This document shows positions 34,338 through 44,185 of a stretch of 64,000 nt of DNA, piece by piece. The translations under genes were made by a program, and so were the position numbers. The number at the start of each line of letters is the position of its first letter. The stretch's first letter is position 1. This DNA is from Achromobacter spanius (GTDB lineage: Bacteria; Pseudomonadota; Gammaproteobacteria; Burkholderiales; Burkholderiaceae_B): NCBI RefSeq assembly GCF_002812705.1, contig NZ_CP025030.1:5270001-5334000 (forward strand). Direction: 5' to 3'. Under the pieces are notes generated by a model that saw only the letters and a list, made by a program, of their open reading frames with translations, was not told the DNA's origin and ran no database searches.

Positions 34338-36467
34338 TTGAAACGCCATCCGACCCGGGCCGCCCGCCGTGCGCGCCAGCAGACCCTATTGCCCGCCGCC
34401 GCGCTCGCCGCCTGCCTGGGCGCCACCGCCCACGCCCAAACCACCACCGCCCCCACCGCCGGCCCCACCACCGTACTGCCCGCCGTGCAAGTGACGGGCA
34501 CGGCCGAAACCGCCACCAGCCCGGTGACCGGCTACGTGGCCAAGCGCAGCGCTACCGGCACCAAGACCGATACCCCCCTGTCTGAAACGCCGCAGGCCAT
34601 CACCGTAATCCCGCGCGATCAGATCGTCGACCAGGGCGCCCAGAACGTGCAGGACGCCATGAACTACGCGGCCGGGGTGCGGCCCAATGCGTACGGCGTG
34701 GACAACCGCGCCGACTATGTCCGGATTCGCGGCACGGAGCCGGCGCAATACCTGGACGGCCTGCGCCAGTTCTTCAATTCAAACAACCCGCGCACCGAGG
34801 TCTATGGCCTGGAGCGCGTGGAGGTGCTGCGCGGCCCCTCGTCCATGCTGTACGGACAGGGCAGCACGGGCGGCATCGTCAACCTGGTCAGCAAGCGTCC
34901 GCAAGCCGAAGCGCAACGCGAGATCGGCGTGGTGCTGGGCAATGACAACCGCCGCGAGATCCATACGGACCTGACCGGCCCGGTGACGGAAGACGGCCAA
35001 TGGCTGTACCGCGTGGTGGCCGTAGGCCGCGACAGCGACACTCAGGTGCAGTACGCGCCGGACGACCGCCTGATGCTGGCCCCGTCGCTCACATGGCAGC
35101 CCAGCGCCGCCACGTCGTTGACCTTGCAGGCGCTGTGGCAGAAGGACAAGGCTGGCACCACGCAGTCATTCCTGCCCTGGGGCGGGTCGGTACAAGAGAA
35201 CCCGAACGGCCGCATCCCCACCCGCCGCTTCGTCAGCGAGCCGGGATGGGACGCCTACGACACCGAGCAATTCAGCGTGGGCTGGCTGTTTGAACACCAG
35301 TTCAACGACACCTGGAAATTCCGCCAGAACTTCCGCAACACGGTCAGCCGCGTCGACTACCAATCGCTGTACCCGAACGTGTACGGCGCGCGCCGGGGCG
35401 ATTCCTACATCGACGCCGACCAGACCACCACCGACCGCTACTTCTACGTCAACAAGCCGCGCATGCGCACGCTGCTGGCCGACCAGAACATCGAGGGCAA
35501 GCTCAACTGGGGCCGCACCGAGCACACCGTCATCCTGGGCATGGACTATTCGCACTACCGCGAAACCAGCCAGACGGCCTCTGGCCTGGGCGCGCCGCTG
35601 AACCTGTACCACCCCGTCTACGGCAACCGGCCCGAATATGAACTGTCGGACACGCCCAAGCAAAAGCAGCAGCAACTGGGCTTCTACGCGCAAGACCAGA
35701 TCAAGTTCGACCAGAACTGGATCTTCCTGGCGGGCATCCGCCGCGACCGCGCCGACAACCGCATCGACGGCCAGGACAAGGAAACCGACTACGCCACCAC
35801 CAAGCGCTTCGGTCTGATGTACGCGGCCGACAACGGCTGGTCGCCGTACCTGAGCTACAGCGAATCGTTCACGCCGATTGCCGGGTCGAACTTCTACAAC
35901 GAACGCTACAAGCCCATGCGCGGCAAACAGGTCGAGGCCGGCATCAAGTACATGCCCCGCGACGCCGACATGGAGTTCACCGCCGCCGCCTACGACCTGC
36001 GCGAAAAGAACCGCCAGACCAACGACCCCGAGAACCCCAACAACCAGCTCCAGGCCGGCAAGACGCGCACGCGCGGCGTTGAATTGGAATTGCGTGGCCG
36101 CGTCACCAAGAACGTGGACGTGATCGCCAACTACATCTACACCGATGTCGACCCGCAACTGGAAGGTTTGCCCAAGCACATGGCGTCGTTATGGAGCAAG
36201 TACCGCTTTGCGCTGGCCGGCCAGCCCGGCTTCGCGGTGGGCGCGGGCGTGCGCTACCTGACGGCCTTCCGCGACGGCGGCGCGCCTGAAACGCCCGCCG
36301 TCACGCTGTTCGACGCCATGGTCAGCTACGACAATGGCCCGTGGCGTTATGCCTTGAACGTCAACAACATCGCCGACCGCACCTATGAAGTGGTCTGCCT
36401 GGACCGTGGCGACTGCTTCTACGGCGCGCGCCGCACGGTCATGCTGAGCGGGGCGTACCGCTTCTGA
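34338..36467 (+). CDS. TonB-dependent siderophore receptor
   Basis: A 709-residue outer-membrane receptor. A signal peptide (K-R-H-P-T start, A-H-A-Q end near residue 34) is followed by a plug domain (E-T-P-Q-A-I-T-V-I-P, then V-R-I-R-G near 131-135 and G-Q-G-S-T-G-G-I-V-N). The large beta barrel ends in S-G-A-Y-R-F, with a terminal Phe. It is the ferric siderophore subclass. The start is a TTG at 34338 with AGGGG 7 bases upstream; an in-frame TTG at 34287 overlaps the Fur-like box and would bury the signal peptide. The ligand is unknown and no synthesis genes are near. Confidence 0.9.
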   Translation: MKRHPTRAARRARQQTLLPAAALAACLGATAHAQTTTAPTAGPTTVLPAVQVTGTAETATSPVTGYVAKRSATGTKTDTPLSETPQAITVIPRDQIVDQGAQNVQDAMNYAAGVRPNAYGVDNRADYVRIRGTEPAQYLDGLRQFFNSNNPRTEVYGLERVEVLRGPSSMLYGQGSTGGIVNLVSKRPQAEAQREIGVVLGNDNRREIHTDLTGPVTEDGQWLYRVVAVGRDSDTQVQYAPDDRLMLAPSLTWQPSAATSLTLQALWQKDKAGTTQSFLPWGGSVQENPNGRIPTRRFVSEPGWDAYDTEQFSVGWLFEHQFNDTWKFRQNFRNTVSRVDYQSLYPNVYGARRGDSYIDADQTTTDRYFYVNKPRMRTLLADQNIEGKLNWGRTEHTVILGMDYSHYRETSQTASGLGAPLNLYHPVYGNRPEYELSDTPKQKQQQLGFYAQDQIKFDQNWIFLAGIRRDRADNRIDGQDKETDYATTKRFGLMYAADNGWSPYLSYSESFTPIAGSNFYNERYKPMRGKQVEAGIKYMPRDADMEFTAAAYDLREKNRQTNDPENPNNQLQAGKTRTRGVELELRGRVTKNVDVIANYIYTDVDPQLEGLPKHMASLWSKYRFALAGQPGFAVGAGVRYLTAFRDGGAPETPAVTLFDAMVSYDNGPWRYALNVNNIADRTYEVVCLDRGDCFYGARRTVMLSGAYRF

Positions 36468-36529
36468 TCCAACGCGGCGCGGGCCGCCGCCCTTCTGCCC
36501 CCTTATATCGGCCCTCCAGGACGAAAAAC

Positions 36530-36562
36530 CTGTACGTACAGGCAGTACGTACAGGTGTACAC
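36530..36562. promoter_or_regulatory. repeated GTAC-type operator upstream of the kdgT-like operon
   Basis: CTGTACGTACAG (perfect 12-base palindrome, 36530-36541), then a second GTACGTAC core at 36545-36552 and GTGTACAC at 36555-36562. HutC-class GntR proteins favour GT-N-TA-N-AC sites, which GTGTACAC satisfies. The GntR-family gene at the end of this operon is the likely binder. Confidence 0.6.
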
Positions 36563-36642
36563 TAGCGGTTTTTCAACCCCCACTGACAGACGCGTCCACG
36601 AACGTCTGCAATCCACCAGAACCGTCCTGGAGACTTACGCAA

Positions 36643-37677
36643 GTGTCGACCACCGCTTCTTCCCGTTCGCCATTTTTTGGCACCATGCAGAAAATCCCTG
36701 GTGGATTGATGCTCGTGCCGCTGATCCTGGGTTCCCTGATCGGCACCTTCGCCCCTGATGCGCTCGCCATCGGCGGCTTTACCACCGCTCTCTTCAAGAA
36801 CAGCGCCCTGCCGCTGATCGCCCTGCTGATCTTCGCGACCGGCACGCAAGTCAACGCCCGCACCGGCGGCCCCATCCTGGCGACCGCCGGCACCCTGCTG
36901 CTGATGAAGACGCTGGTGCCCGCCACGCTGATCATCATCCTGGGCAGCTATGTGGGCCTGGACGGCGTGATGGGCGTGTCGATCCTGGCCTTGCTGGCCG
37001 CGTTCGACAACAGCAACGGCGGCCTGTGGCTGGCTTACACCGGCCAATACGGTGATGCCCGCGACCGCGGCGCCTACGTCGCCAGCGCGGTCAACGACGG
37101 CCCCTTCTTCAGCCTGCTGTTCCTGGGCGCCTCGGGCCTGGCCGATATTCCGATGATTGCCCTGGTGGCGGCGCTGGTGCCGTTCCTGCTGGGCGTGGTG
37201 GTCGGCAACCTGGACCCGAAGTGGCGCGACGTGCTCAAGCCCGTGCCCAACATCGTGATCCCGTTCTTCGCCTTTGCGCTGGGCACCGGCATCAACCTGG
37301 GCGCGGTCGTCAGCGGCGGCATGAGCGGCCTGATCCTGGGCCTGATCATCAGCCCCATCACCGGCGGCCTGGTCTACCTGGGCTATCGCATGATTCTGCG
37401 CCGTGGTGGCAAGAGCGGCCTGGGCTTCGCGGCCGGCACGACCGCCGGCAACGCCATCGCCACGCCCGCCGTGGTCGCGGCGGCCGACCCCAACTTCCAG
37501 CAATACGTGTCGACCGCCACCGCGCAGGTTGCCGCCTGCGTGCTGATCAGCTCGATCCTGGCGCCGATGCTGGCCTCGTACTTCCTCAAGCGTGCCGGTG
37601 AACTCAAGTCCGAAGACGCCGACGCGGACAGCAGCGCCGCGCCGACGTTGGCCAGCGCGCGCGGAGAGGCGCTTTGA
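36643..37677 (+). CDS. 2-keto-3-deoxygluconate permease family transporter (KdgT-like)
   Basis: A 344-residue inner-membrane transporter with about ten hydrophobic segments. It contains the family segments P-L-I-L-G-S-L-I-G-T-F near 27, A-A-F-D-N-S-N-G-G near 119 and G-T-T-A-G-N-A-I-A-T-P near 266. The start is a GTG with TGGAGA about 10 bases upstream. The stop overlaps the next start. The operon partners (DUF1537 kinase and PdxA2) suggest that it imports a four-carbon acid sugar such as D-threonate rather than ketodeoxygluconate. Confidence 0.87.
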   Translation: MSTTASSRSPFFGTMQKIPGGLMLVPLILGSLIGTFAPDALAIGGFTTALFKNSALPLIALLIFATGTQVNARTGGPILATAGTLLLMKTLVPATLIIILGSYVGLDGVMGVSILALLAAFDNSNGGLWLAYTGQYGDARDRGAYVASAVNDGPFFSLLFLGASGLADIPMIALVAALVPFLLGVVVGNLDPKWRDVLKPVPNIVIPFFAFALGTGINLGAVVSGGMSGLILGLIISPITGGLVYLGYRMILRRGGKSGLGFAAGTTAGNAIATPAVVAAADPNFQQYVSTATAQVAACVLISSILAPMLASYFLKRAGELKSEDADADSSAAPTLASARGEAL

Positions 37678-38891
37678 GGCCCACCATCGCCATCGTCGCC
37701 GATGACCTGACCGGTTCCGGCGATACCGCGGTGCAGTTTGTGCGCGCCGGCTGGACCACGCACCTGTCCATCGGCGGCGCCGACGAGGCGCTGGCCGTGC
37801 CGGCCACGGCGGACGTCGAAGTGCTGGCGGTCACGACGCACAGCCGCGCGCTGCCCGCCGCCGACGCCGCCCGCGTCATTGAACAGAACGTGCGCCAACT
37901 GCGCGCGGCCGGCGTATCGCGCCTGTACAAGAAGGTGGACTCCACCTTGCGCGGCGCCTTCAAGGCCGAGATCGACGCCGCGCGCGATGCCTGGGGCCCG
38001 GACACGGTGGCGGTAATCTGCCCCGCGTTCCCCGCCACCGGCCGTACCGTGGAACAAGGCGTACTGCTGGTGAACGGCAAGCCGGTCACCGAGACGTCCG
38101 CGGCCACCGACCCGGTGACCCCGGTGACGGAAAGCCATATCCCCACCCTGCTGGGCTGCGCCCATGTAGCAGCGCAAGACGGCGACACGCCCGACACGCT
38201 TGCCGCGCGCATCCGGCAGGCCGGCAACACGGTGGTGGTTGACGCCACCACCGACGCCGACCTGGAACGCCTGGCGCGCGCCATCGGCCTGCTGGGCGTA
38301 CACGCCCTGCCCGTGGGCGCGGGCGGCCTGGCCGTGCCGCTGGCCCGCGTGTGGGCCGGCGCCGACCAGACCGCACCCGTCGTGGTCGTGGTGACGTCGC
38401 AGCACAGCGCGGCGCGCGCCCAAGCCGCCGCGCTGCAAGCCTCGGGCGCAGACACCTGGACGCCGTCGCTTGCCCAACTGGCCGACGACGCCGCCTGGCA
38501 GGCCTGGAGCCAGCCGCTGCTGCAGGCCCACGCCAAGGCGCCCGCCGAAGCGGGCACGGTGCTGCTGCTGGCGCCCGAAGGGCAACTGGAAGGACTGGAT
38601 TCGGAAAAAGTTGCTGACCGCCTGGGTTGCCTGGCGGCGCAATTGATCGCCACCTCGCGCGCGGCCGGCGTGGTCGCCACGGGCGGCGACGGCGCGCGCA
38701 GCGTGCTGGTGGCGCTGAATGCCAGCGGTATCGCGCTGGTGGATGAAGTAATGGGTGGCGTGCCGCTAGGCACGCTGACCGGGGGCACGGCCGCGGGCCT
38801 GCCCGTGGTGACCAAGGCCGGCGGCTTTGGCACCGAAGACGTATTGGTTCGCGCCGTGCGCGCGATCCGCGACAGGAGATTCAAGCGATGA
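37674..38891 (+). CDS. four-carbon acid sugar kinase (DUF1537), DtnK/OtnK-like
   Basis: A 405-residue ATP-dependent kinase of the DUF1537 family: N-terminal I-V-A-D-D-L-T-G-S-G-D-T substrate motif at 7-18, Y-K-K-V-D-S-T-L-R-G-A near 83-93, and a C-terminal nucleotide-binding domain with A-T-G-G-D-G-A-R and T-K-A-G-G-F-G. Family members phosphorylate D-threonate, L-threonate, D-erythronate or 3-oxotetronate at C4. Pairing with PdxA2 points to D-threonate kinase activity. The start is a TTG overlapping the permease stop; its own stop overlaps the pdxA2 start. Confidence 0.9.
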   Translation: MRPTIAIVADDLTGSGDTAVQFVRAGWTTHLSIGGADEALAVPATADVEVLAVTTHSRALPAADAARVIEQNVRQLRAAGVSRLYKKVDSTLRGAFKAEIDAARDAWGPDTVAVICPAFPATGRTVEQGVLLVNGKPVTETSAATDPVTPVTESHIPTLLGCAHVAAQDGDTPDTLAARIRQAGNTVVVDATTDADLERLARAIGLLGVHALPVGAGGLAVPLARVWAGADQTAPVVVVVTSQHSAARAQAAALQASGADTWTPSLAQLADDAAWQAWSQPLLQAHAKAPAEAGTVLLLAPEGQLEGLDSEKVADRLGCLAAQLIATSRAAGVVATGGDGARSVLVALNASGIALVDEVMGGVPLGTLTGGTAAGLPVVTKAGGFGTEDVLVRAVRAIRDRRFKR

Positions 38892-39940
38892 CACAACCCC
38901 AACCGAACAAGCTGCCTTTGCTGGCCGTCACCCTGGGCGACGTGGCGGGCATCGGGCCGGAAATCACGGCCAAGATGTTGATGGGCCACGACGAACTGCG
39001 CCAAAAGGCCCGCCTTCTGGTGGTCGGCGATGTGGACGTCATGGTCAACGCCGTGCGCAACCTGGGCGGCGACCCCGCCATCGTGAAGAAGCTGGACCGC
39101 GCGGCCGACTGTTCCAACACGCCCGGCACGATTGAAGTGCTGCAAGCCGGCCCGTCGCTGGCCCACGTCAAGCTGGGTGAAATCAGCGCCGACGCGGGCG
39201 ACGGTTCGGTGCGTTTCGTGACCACCGCCTGCGCCCTGGCGCGAGCCGGTGAAGTCGACGGCATCGTGACCGCGCCGCTGAACAAGGCCGCGATGCACGC
39301 CGCCGGCCACAAGTGGCCCGGCCACACCGAACTGCTGGCCCATGAATTCGGCGTGAAGACCTTCTCGCTGGTGCTGTCGGCCGGCGACCTCTACATCTTC
39401 CACGCAACCACCCACGTGTCGCTGCGCCAGGCCATTGAAGACCTGACGCCCACGCGCATGCGCGCCGTGCTGCGCCTGGCGGGTTCGTTCGCCAAGGCGC
39501 TGGGCCGGGGCGACCAGCCCGTGGCCGTGTCGGGCCTGAACCCGCACGCCGGCGAAAACGGCATCTTTGGCAGCGAAGACGCCGACATCCTGGCCCCCGC
39601 CGTGGCCGAAGCCAATGCGGCCGGCATCCTGGCCGCCGGCCCCATCCCGGCCGACGCCCTGTTCCCGCAAGCCGTGCGCGGCAAGTGGCAATTCGTGATC
39701 GCCTGCTACCACGACCAGGGTCACGCGCCCTTCAAGGCCGTGTATGGCGATGACGGCGTCAACATCACGGTGGGCCTGCCCGTCGTGCGCGTGTCCGTGG
39801 ATCACGGCACGGCGTTCGACATCGCGGGCAAGGGCATCGCGCGCGAAGACAGCCTGATCCTGGCCGCCGAGCGCGCCGCGCATCTGGCCCCGGGCTGGAC
39901 GCATGTATGGGAAACTGCGCGGGCACAAACCGGAGGTTGA
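38888..39940 (+). CDS. pdxA2: PdxA2-type 4-phospho-D-threonate/erythronate dehydrogenase
   Basis: A 350-residue PdxA-family dehydrogenase: V-T-L-G-D-V-A-G-I-G-P-E-I near 14-26, G-H-T-E-L-L-A near 140, the metal-binding C-Y-H-D-Q-G-H near 275 and D-H-G-T-A-F-D-I-A-G-K near 300. PdxA2 proteins oxidise and decarboxylate 4-phospho-D-threonate to dihydroxyacetone phosphate rather than making vitamin B6. The operon with a DUF1537 kinase supports PdxA2 over PdxA. It starts within the stop of the kinase gene (ATGA). Confidence 0.9.
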   Translation: MTQPQPNKLPLLAVTLGDVAGIGPEITAKMLMGHDELRQKARLLVVGDVDVMVNAVRNLGGDPAIVKKLDRAADCSNTPGTIEVLQAGPSLAHVKLGEISADAGDGSVRFVTTACALARAGEVDGIVTAPLNKAAMHAAGHKWPGHTELLAHEFGVKTFSLVLSAGDLYIFHATTHVSLRQAIEDLTPTRMRAVLRLAGSFAKALGRGDQPVAVSGLNPHAGENGIFGSEDADILAPAVAEANAAGILAAGPIPADALFPQAVRGKWQFVIACYHDQGHAPFKAVYGDDGVNITVGLPVVRVSVDHGTAFDIAGKGIAREDSLILAAERAAHLAPGWTHVWETARAQTGG

Positions 39941-39945
39941 TTTCC

Positions 39946-40845
39946 ATGGCGCCCGCCACGCACGACGCATTGCCCATTCTTGATCGCTCAGGCGAGGTCC
40001 CGCTGCACGCCCAGGTGGCGACGCTGCTGCGGGGGTTCATCCGGTCGAACAAGCTTGCGGCGGGCGCCGTGCTGCCTAGCGAAGCTGCGCTGTGTGTACG
40101 CTTTGGCGTCGCGCGCAGCGTGGTGCGCCAGGCGCTTGCCGCGCTGGCCACCGAAGGGCTGATCCAACGCGAAAGCGGACGCCCCGCCACGGTGGCCGCG
40201 CAGCAGGAACACCGCCGTCTGGTGCAGCGGTCCACCGGCCTGTACGAGCAGTTCGCGCAGTCCGGCGTGGCCTTGCAGACGCGCGTGCTGGCCTTTGCGC
40301 GCGCCGAACCGCCCGCCGATGTGGCCGCGTTCTTCGGCACATCCAAATTGCTGATGCTCGAACGCTTGCGCCACGTGGCCGACGCGCCGCTGGCCTATGT
40401 GCGCACGTGGTTGCCCGTCGATGTGGTGCCCGGCCTGCGTGCCGAGGACCTGACCGACGCTTCCCTGCACGGCGTGTTGACGCGCCGCTTTGGCCTGCGC
40501 CCCGGCGCCGGCCGCAATCAGATCCGCGCGGTTGCCGCCGACGCCAAGCTGGCCAAGCTGCTCGACACCACAACCGGCACGCCCTTGCTGATGCTGCAAG
40601 GCCAGGGCATGGACCAGCACGACCGGCCGCTGGAGTGGTTCACCACCTGGCACCGCGCCGAACAATTGGTGTTCGACGTGGACGTCAGTAACGGCCATGA
40701 AAGCGTGCATCCGCGCTTGCAGGATGCGCCGGCTGAATCGGCCAAGGGCATTACGCCGCAAGGCCAGCACGATCCTCTGGCGCGGGCCCAGGCGCTGGTT
40801 GCCGAGCTGTCGGCAGAACTAGCCAGACTGCGCGGCCAGGCCTGA
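39946..40845 (+). CDS. GntR-family regulator, HutC class
   Basis: A 299-residue regulator. Residues about 12-80 are a GntR winged helix (V-P-L-H-A-Q-V-A-T-L-L-R-G-F-I, L-P-S-E-A-A-L-C-V-R-F-G-V-A-R), and residues about 100-245 a UTRA effector domain. A C-terminal tail of about 50 residues is extra. GGAGG lies 9 bases before the ATG at 39946; the frame is open earlier but only inside pdxA2. It probably senses an intermediate of the operon and binds the GTAC-type sites at 36530-36562. Confidence 0.88.
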   Translation: MAPATHDALPILDRSGEVPLHAQVATLLRGFIRSNKLAAGAVLPSEAALCVRFGVARSVVRQALAALATEGLIQRESGRPATVAAQQEHRRLVQRSTGLYEQFAQSGVALQTRVLAFARAEPPADVAAFFGTSKLLMLERLRHVADAPLAYVRTWLPVDVVPGLRAEDLTDASLHGVLTRRFGLRPGAGRNQIRAVAADAKLAKLLDTTTGTPLLMLQGQGMDQHDRPLEWFTTWHRAEQLVFDVDVSNGHESVHPRLQDAPAESAKGITPQGQHDPLARAQALVAELSAELARLRGQA

Positions 40846-40853
40846 CCGGCGCG

Positions 40854-41456
40854 CTACAGCAATCCACAGATCAGCGCCACGTGCGCGTCGCGTCGCGCCG
40901 ACACATCGAAAGTTTCGTCCGCGCCCGTCAGCATGGCCATGACAATGGCGTGCACCACCGGCGAGAGCAACAGCTCGGGGTGGCTGGCCGCCACGCCTGC
41001 CTTGCACAAGCCCCTTTCACGCGCCAACACCAGCAGGTTTGCAATATCGGTTTGACAGGCGTTGACCGTCTCCTGGCGCCAGCGCCGCGCCAGGTGCGGC
41101 ACGCGGGCGCTTTCGGCCAGCAGCAATCGCATGGTGGCGATCATGGCCGGGTTGGCCAGGCTGGCATACAAGTGGTCCACCAGGCGTTCCGCCAAATGCC
41201 GGACCGTCCGCGAGCCATCGACCATGGCACGCGCATCCAGGCGGGCCGGGGTCAGGTGCTGTTCCAGCAACGCCCGGAATACGTCTTCCTTGCTAGAAAA
41301 ATGGGCGTATAGCCCGCCCTTGGACAGGCCCGCCCGGCGCGCGATGTCTTGCATGCGCGCCCCCTCGTAACCGGCCGCCGAGAATTCCTGTAGCGCGGCG
41401 TGCAGGATCTGCCCTACCCGCACCGCAGGAGGCAGCCGCTGGCGTTGCGTGCTCAT
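40854..41456 (-). CDS. TetR-family regulator of the efflux operon
   Basis: A 200-residue regulator with an N-terminal TetR HTH at about 13-60 (I-L-H-A-A-L-Q-E-F-S-A-A-G-Y, then L-S-K-G-G-L-Y-A-H-F-S-S-K) and a C-terminal helical ligand domain. It is divergent from the outer-membrane factor gene and very likely represses that operon through the GACCGGTC palindrome between them. The inducer is unknown. Confidence 0.87.
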   Translation of the reverse strand: MSTQRQRLPPAVRVGQILHAALQEFSAAGYEGARMQDIARRAGLSKGGLYAHFSSKEDVFRALLEQHLTPARLDARAMVDGSRTVRHLAERLVDHLYASLANPAMIATMRLLLAESARVPHLARRWRQETVNACQTDIANLLVLARERGLCKAGVAASHPELLLSPVVHAIVMAMLTGADETFDVSARRDAHVALICGLL

Positions 41457-41521
41457 TCTTGCCTCCTTGCCAATAGGCGCGTGGCGTGCAAGTCATGCCC
41501 CATCCTTCGGCTTCATTACAA

Positions 41522-41535
41522 ACCGACCGGTCAGT
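41522..41535. promoter_or_regulatory. candidate TetR operator (ACCGACCGGTCAGT)
   Basis: A 14-base near-perfect palindrome around GACCGGTC in the divergent promoter region. This is the form often seen for TetR/AcrR-type regulators of efflux genes. TTGACT at 41543-41548 may be a plus-strand -35 element. Confidence 0.6.
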
Positions 41536-41655
41536 CGTTAGCTTGACTTCAATCAATGAACCGCCGCCACGTGGCGGGCAGAATTGATTCCATGAAGGCG
41601 TCACGGTTACCGCCGTTGGACGTCAGCCTTCCATTTACAAGATGGAGAACGATGC

Positions 41656-43101
41656 ATGACTCGCCATCCGCTTTCGGCATGGAACGCTGCCCGCCTGGCG
41701 CCGGCCGTCCTGGCCGTGCTGCTGGCGCAGGGTTGCGTGTCGATGGCTCCGCCGTACGAGCGCCCCGCCCTGCCGGTGGCCGCCACCTGGTCCACCCCGC
41801 CCCCGAACGAGACCGAAGCGGGGCTGAACGCCGCCCGCCTTGGTTGGCAAAGCTATTTTTCCGACCCCACTCTGCAAGGCCTGATCAACGAGGCGCTCGC
41901 GAACAATCGTGATTTGCGCCAGGCGCTACTACGTGTACAAGAAGCGCGTGCCCTGTACGGCATCCAGCGCGCGGACCAGTTTCCCACCATTGGCGTGCAG
42001 GCCGCGGGCAGCCGTTCGCGCACACCCGCGGACCTGAACCTGACGGGTCGGCCCATGGTGGCCAACCAATACCAGGCGGGAGTGGGCATGGCGACCTGGG
42101 AACTGGACTTCTGGGGTCGCGTGCACAGCTTGAACGACGCTGCGCTGGAAAACTACCTGGCATCCGAAGAAGCCGCGCGCGCCGTCACCTTGAGCCTGAT
42201 CGCGCAGGTGGCGGACAGCTACCTGTCGCTCCGCGAACTGGACGAGCGCCTGGCGCTGACCCGCGAGACGATCGCATCGCGCGAGGAATCACTGCGCATT
42301 TTCCGCCGCCGCTACGAGGTCGGCTCGATCTCAAAGCTGGACCTGACCCAGGTGGAAACGCTGTGGCAGCAGGCCCGCGCGCTGGGCGCCGAACTGGAAC
42401 AGGCCCGCGCCACGCAGGCGCACGCGCTGGAGCTGCTGGTGGGCAAGCCGTTGAACCTGCCGCCCGCGCGAGCCGGTCTGGATGACGAGGCCGTGATGAG
42501 CGACCTGCCCGCCGGCCTGCCGTCCGACCTGCTGACGCAACGCCCCGACATCGTCGCCGCCGAACACCAATTGCGCGCGGCCAACGCCAATATCGGGGCG
42601 GCGCGCGCCGCCTTCTTTCCCCGCATTACGTTGACCGGCGCCTTTGGCACCGCCAGCGCCGAACTCAATGGTCTGTTCGGCAGCGGCAGCGGGGCCTGGA
42701 ACTTCGCGCCCAGCGTAGACCTGCCCATTTTCGACGCCGGACGACGCAGCGCCAACCTGGACTTGGCCGAGGTGCGCCGCGACCAGGCAGTCGCGAGCTA
42801 CGAACAAACCATCCAGAGCGCGTTCAAGGACGTGTCCGATGCGCTGTCCGCCCGCCGCTGGTTGGCCGAACAGGTGCAGGTGCTGCGCGCCACCGTCGCC
42901 GCGCAAAGCGAACGCGCGCGGCTCGCCAAGCTGCGCTATGACCATGGCGCGTCGCCTTACCTGGAAGTGCTGGACGCACAACGTGACCTGCTGGCCGCGC
43001 AGCAGGCGTTGGTGCAGACGCGCCGCGCCCTCTTGTCGGCGCGCGTCGGGCTGTACGGCGCGCTGGGGGGAGGCTCGCAGGCCCCCGCCACGCCACGATA
43101 G
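41656..43101 (+). CDS. outer-membrane efflux lipoprotein, NodT/OprM family
   Basis: A 481-residue TolC-like outer-membrane factor. A lipoprotein signal peptide ends in the lipobox L-L-A-Q-G-C (Cys about residue 27), followed by two OEP repeats. Each contains long coiled-coil helices ([18 protein letters not shown] and the [12 protein letters not shown] segment typical of NodT). It forms the exit duct for the inner-membrane exporter encoded downstream. It is the first gene of the operon. Confidence 0.92.
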   Translation: MTRHPLSAWNAARLAPAVLAVLLAQGCVSMAPPYERPALPVAATWSTPPPNETEAGLNAARLGWQSYFSDPTLQGLINEALANNRDLRQALLRVQEARALYGIQRADQFPTIGVQAAGSRSRTPADLNLTGRPMVANQYQAGVGMATWELDFWGRVHSLNDAALENYLASEEAARAVTLSLIAQVADSYLSLRELDERLALTRETIASREESLRIFRRRYEVGSISKLDLTQVETLWQQARALGAELEQARATQAHALELLVGKPLNLPPARAGLDDEAVMSDLPAGLPSDLLTQRPDIVAAEHQLRAANANIGAARAAFFPRITLTGAFGTASAELNGLFGSGSGAWNFAPSVDLPIFDAGRRSANLDLAEVRRDQAVASYEQTIQSAFKDVSDALSARRWLAEQVQVLRATVAAQSERARLAKLRYDHGASPYLEVLDAQRDLLAAQQALVQTRRALLSARVGLYGALGGGSQAPATPR

Positions 43102-43117
43102 ATACCGGATCCGAACC

Positions 43118-44185
43118 ATGAAGCTGCCTACTCGAAAACTGATTCCCATCCTGCTCGTGCTGGCCGTGGCCGCCGCCGCTTACACCGGGTGGCGCATGCT
43201 TGCCGACAACGGTCCGGGCGCAGGCTTCATCAGCGGCAATGGCCGCATCGAAGCGACGGAAATCGACGTCGCCACCAAACTGGCCGGCCGCGTACAGGAA
43301 GTGCTGGTAGCGGAAGGCGAATTCGTCGCCGCCGGCCAACCGCTCGCGCGCATGCAGATCAACACGCTGAACGCCCAGCGCGAGGAAGCGCGGGCCCAGC
43401 ACCAGCAGGCCATCAACAACGCCGCCAGCGCCAGCGCCCAGATCGCCCAACGCGAAAGCGACAAGCTGGCGGCCGAGGCCTTCGTGGTGCAACGCGAAAG
43501 CGAACTGGATGCCGCCCGCAGACGCTTGGCGCGGTCGGAAGCCTTGTCCAAGGAAGGCGCTTCGTCCATCCAGGAATTGGACGATGACAGGGCCCGGGTC
43601 GCCAGCGCGCACGCCGCGGTGAATGCCGCGCGAGCCCAGGTGAACGCGGCGCAAGCCGCCATCCAGGCCGCGCGCGCCGCACAAGTGGGTGCGCAGTCCG
43701 CGGTGAACGCGGCGCTGGCCACCGTTGCACGCATCGAAGCCGACATTGCCGACAGCGAGCTGCGCGCGCCGCGCGCCGGCCGCGTGCAGTACCTGGTGGC
43801 CCAGGCCGGTGAAGTGCTCGGCGCCGGCGGCAAGGTTCTCAACATGGTCGATCTGGTCGATGTCTACATGACGTTCTTCCTACCGGAACAGGCGGCCGGC
43901 CGGGTAGCGTTGGGCCAGGACGTGCGCATCATCCTGGACGCCGCCCCGCAATATGTCATTCCGGCCAAGGTGTCGTTCGTGGCCAGCACCGCGCAGTTCA
44001 CACCCAAAACCGTCGAAACCGCCTCCGAACGCCAGAAGCTGATGTTCCGCGTCAAGGCGCAGATCGACCCCAAGCTGCTGCAACAGCATTTGCAGCAGGT
44101 CAAGACCGGCGTGCCCGGCGTCGCCTGGCTGAAACTTGACAGAGACGCCACCTGGCCCGCCAGCCTGGAAGTCAGGGTGCCGTGA
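43118..44185 (+). CDS. HlyD-family membrane fusion protein (YhiI-like)
   Basis: A 355-residue periplasmic adaptor. One N-terminal membrane anchor (about 8-24) is followed by a biotinyl/lipoyl-like strand ([10 protein letters not shown]), a long Ala/Gln/Arg-rich coiled coil (about 80-205) and a second barrel half ([11 protein letters not shown]). It links the ABC exporter to the outer-membrane factor. The ATG at 43118 is 16 bases past the preceding stop, and the stop overlaps the next start (TGATG). Order matches yhiI-rbbA-yhhJ of E. coli. Confidence 0.9.
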   Translation: MKLPTRKLIPILLVLAVAAAAYTGWRMLADNGPGAGFISGNGRIEATEIDVATKLAGRVQEVLVAEGEFVAAGQPLARMQINTLNAQREEARAQHQQAINNAASASAQIAQRESDKLAAEAFVVQRESELDAARRRLARSEALSKEGASSIQELDDDRARVASAHAAVNAARAQVNAAQAAIQAARAAQVGAQSAVNAALATVARIEADIADSELRAPRAGRVQYLVAQAGEVLGAGGKVLNMVDLVDVYMTFFLPEQAAGRVALGQDVRIILDAAPQYVIPAKVSFVASTAQFTPKTVETASERQKLMFRVKAQIDPKLLQQHLQQVKTGVPGVAWLKLDRDATWPASLEVRVP

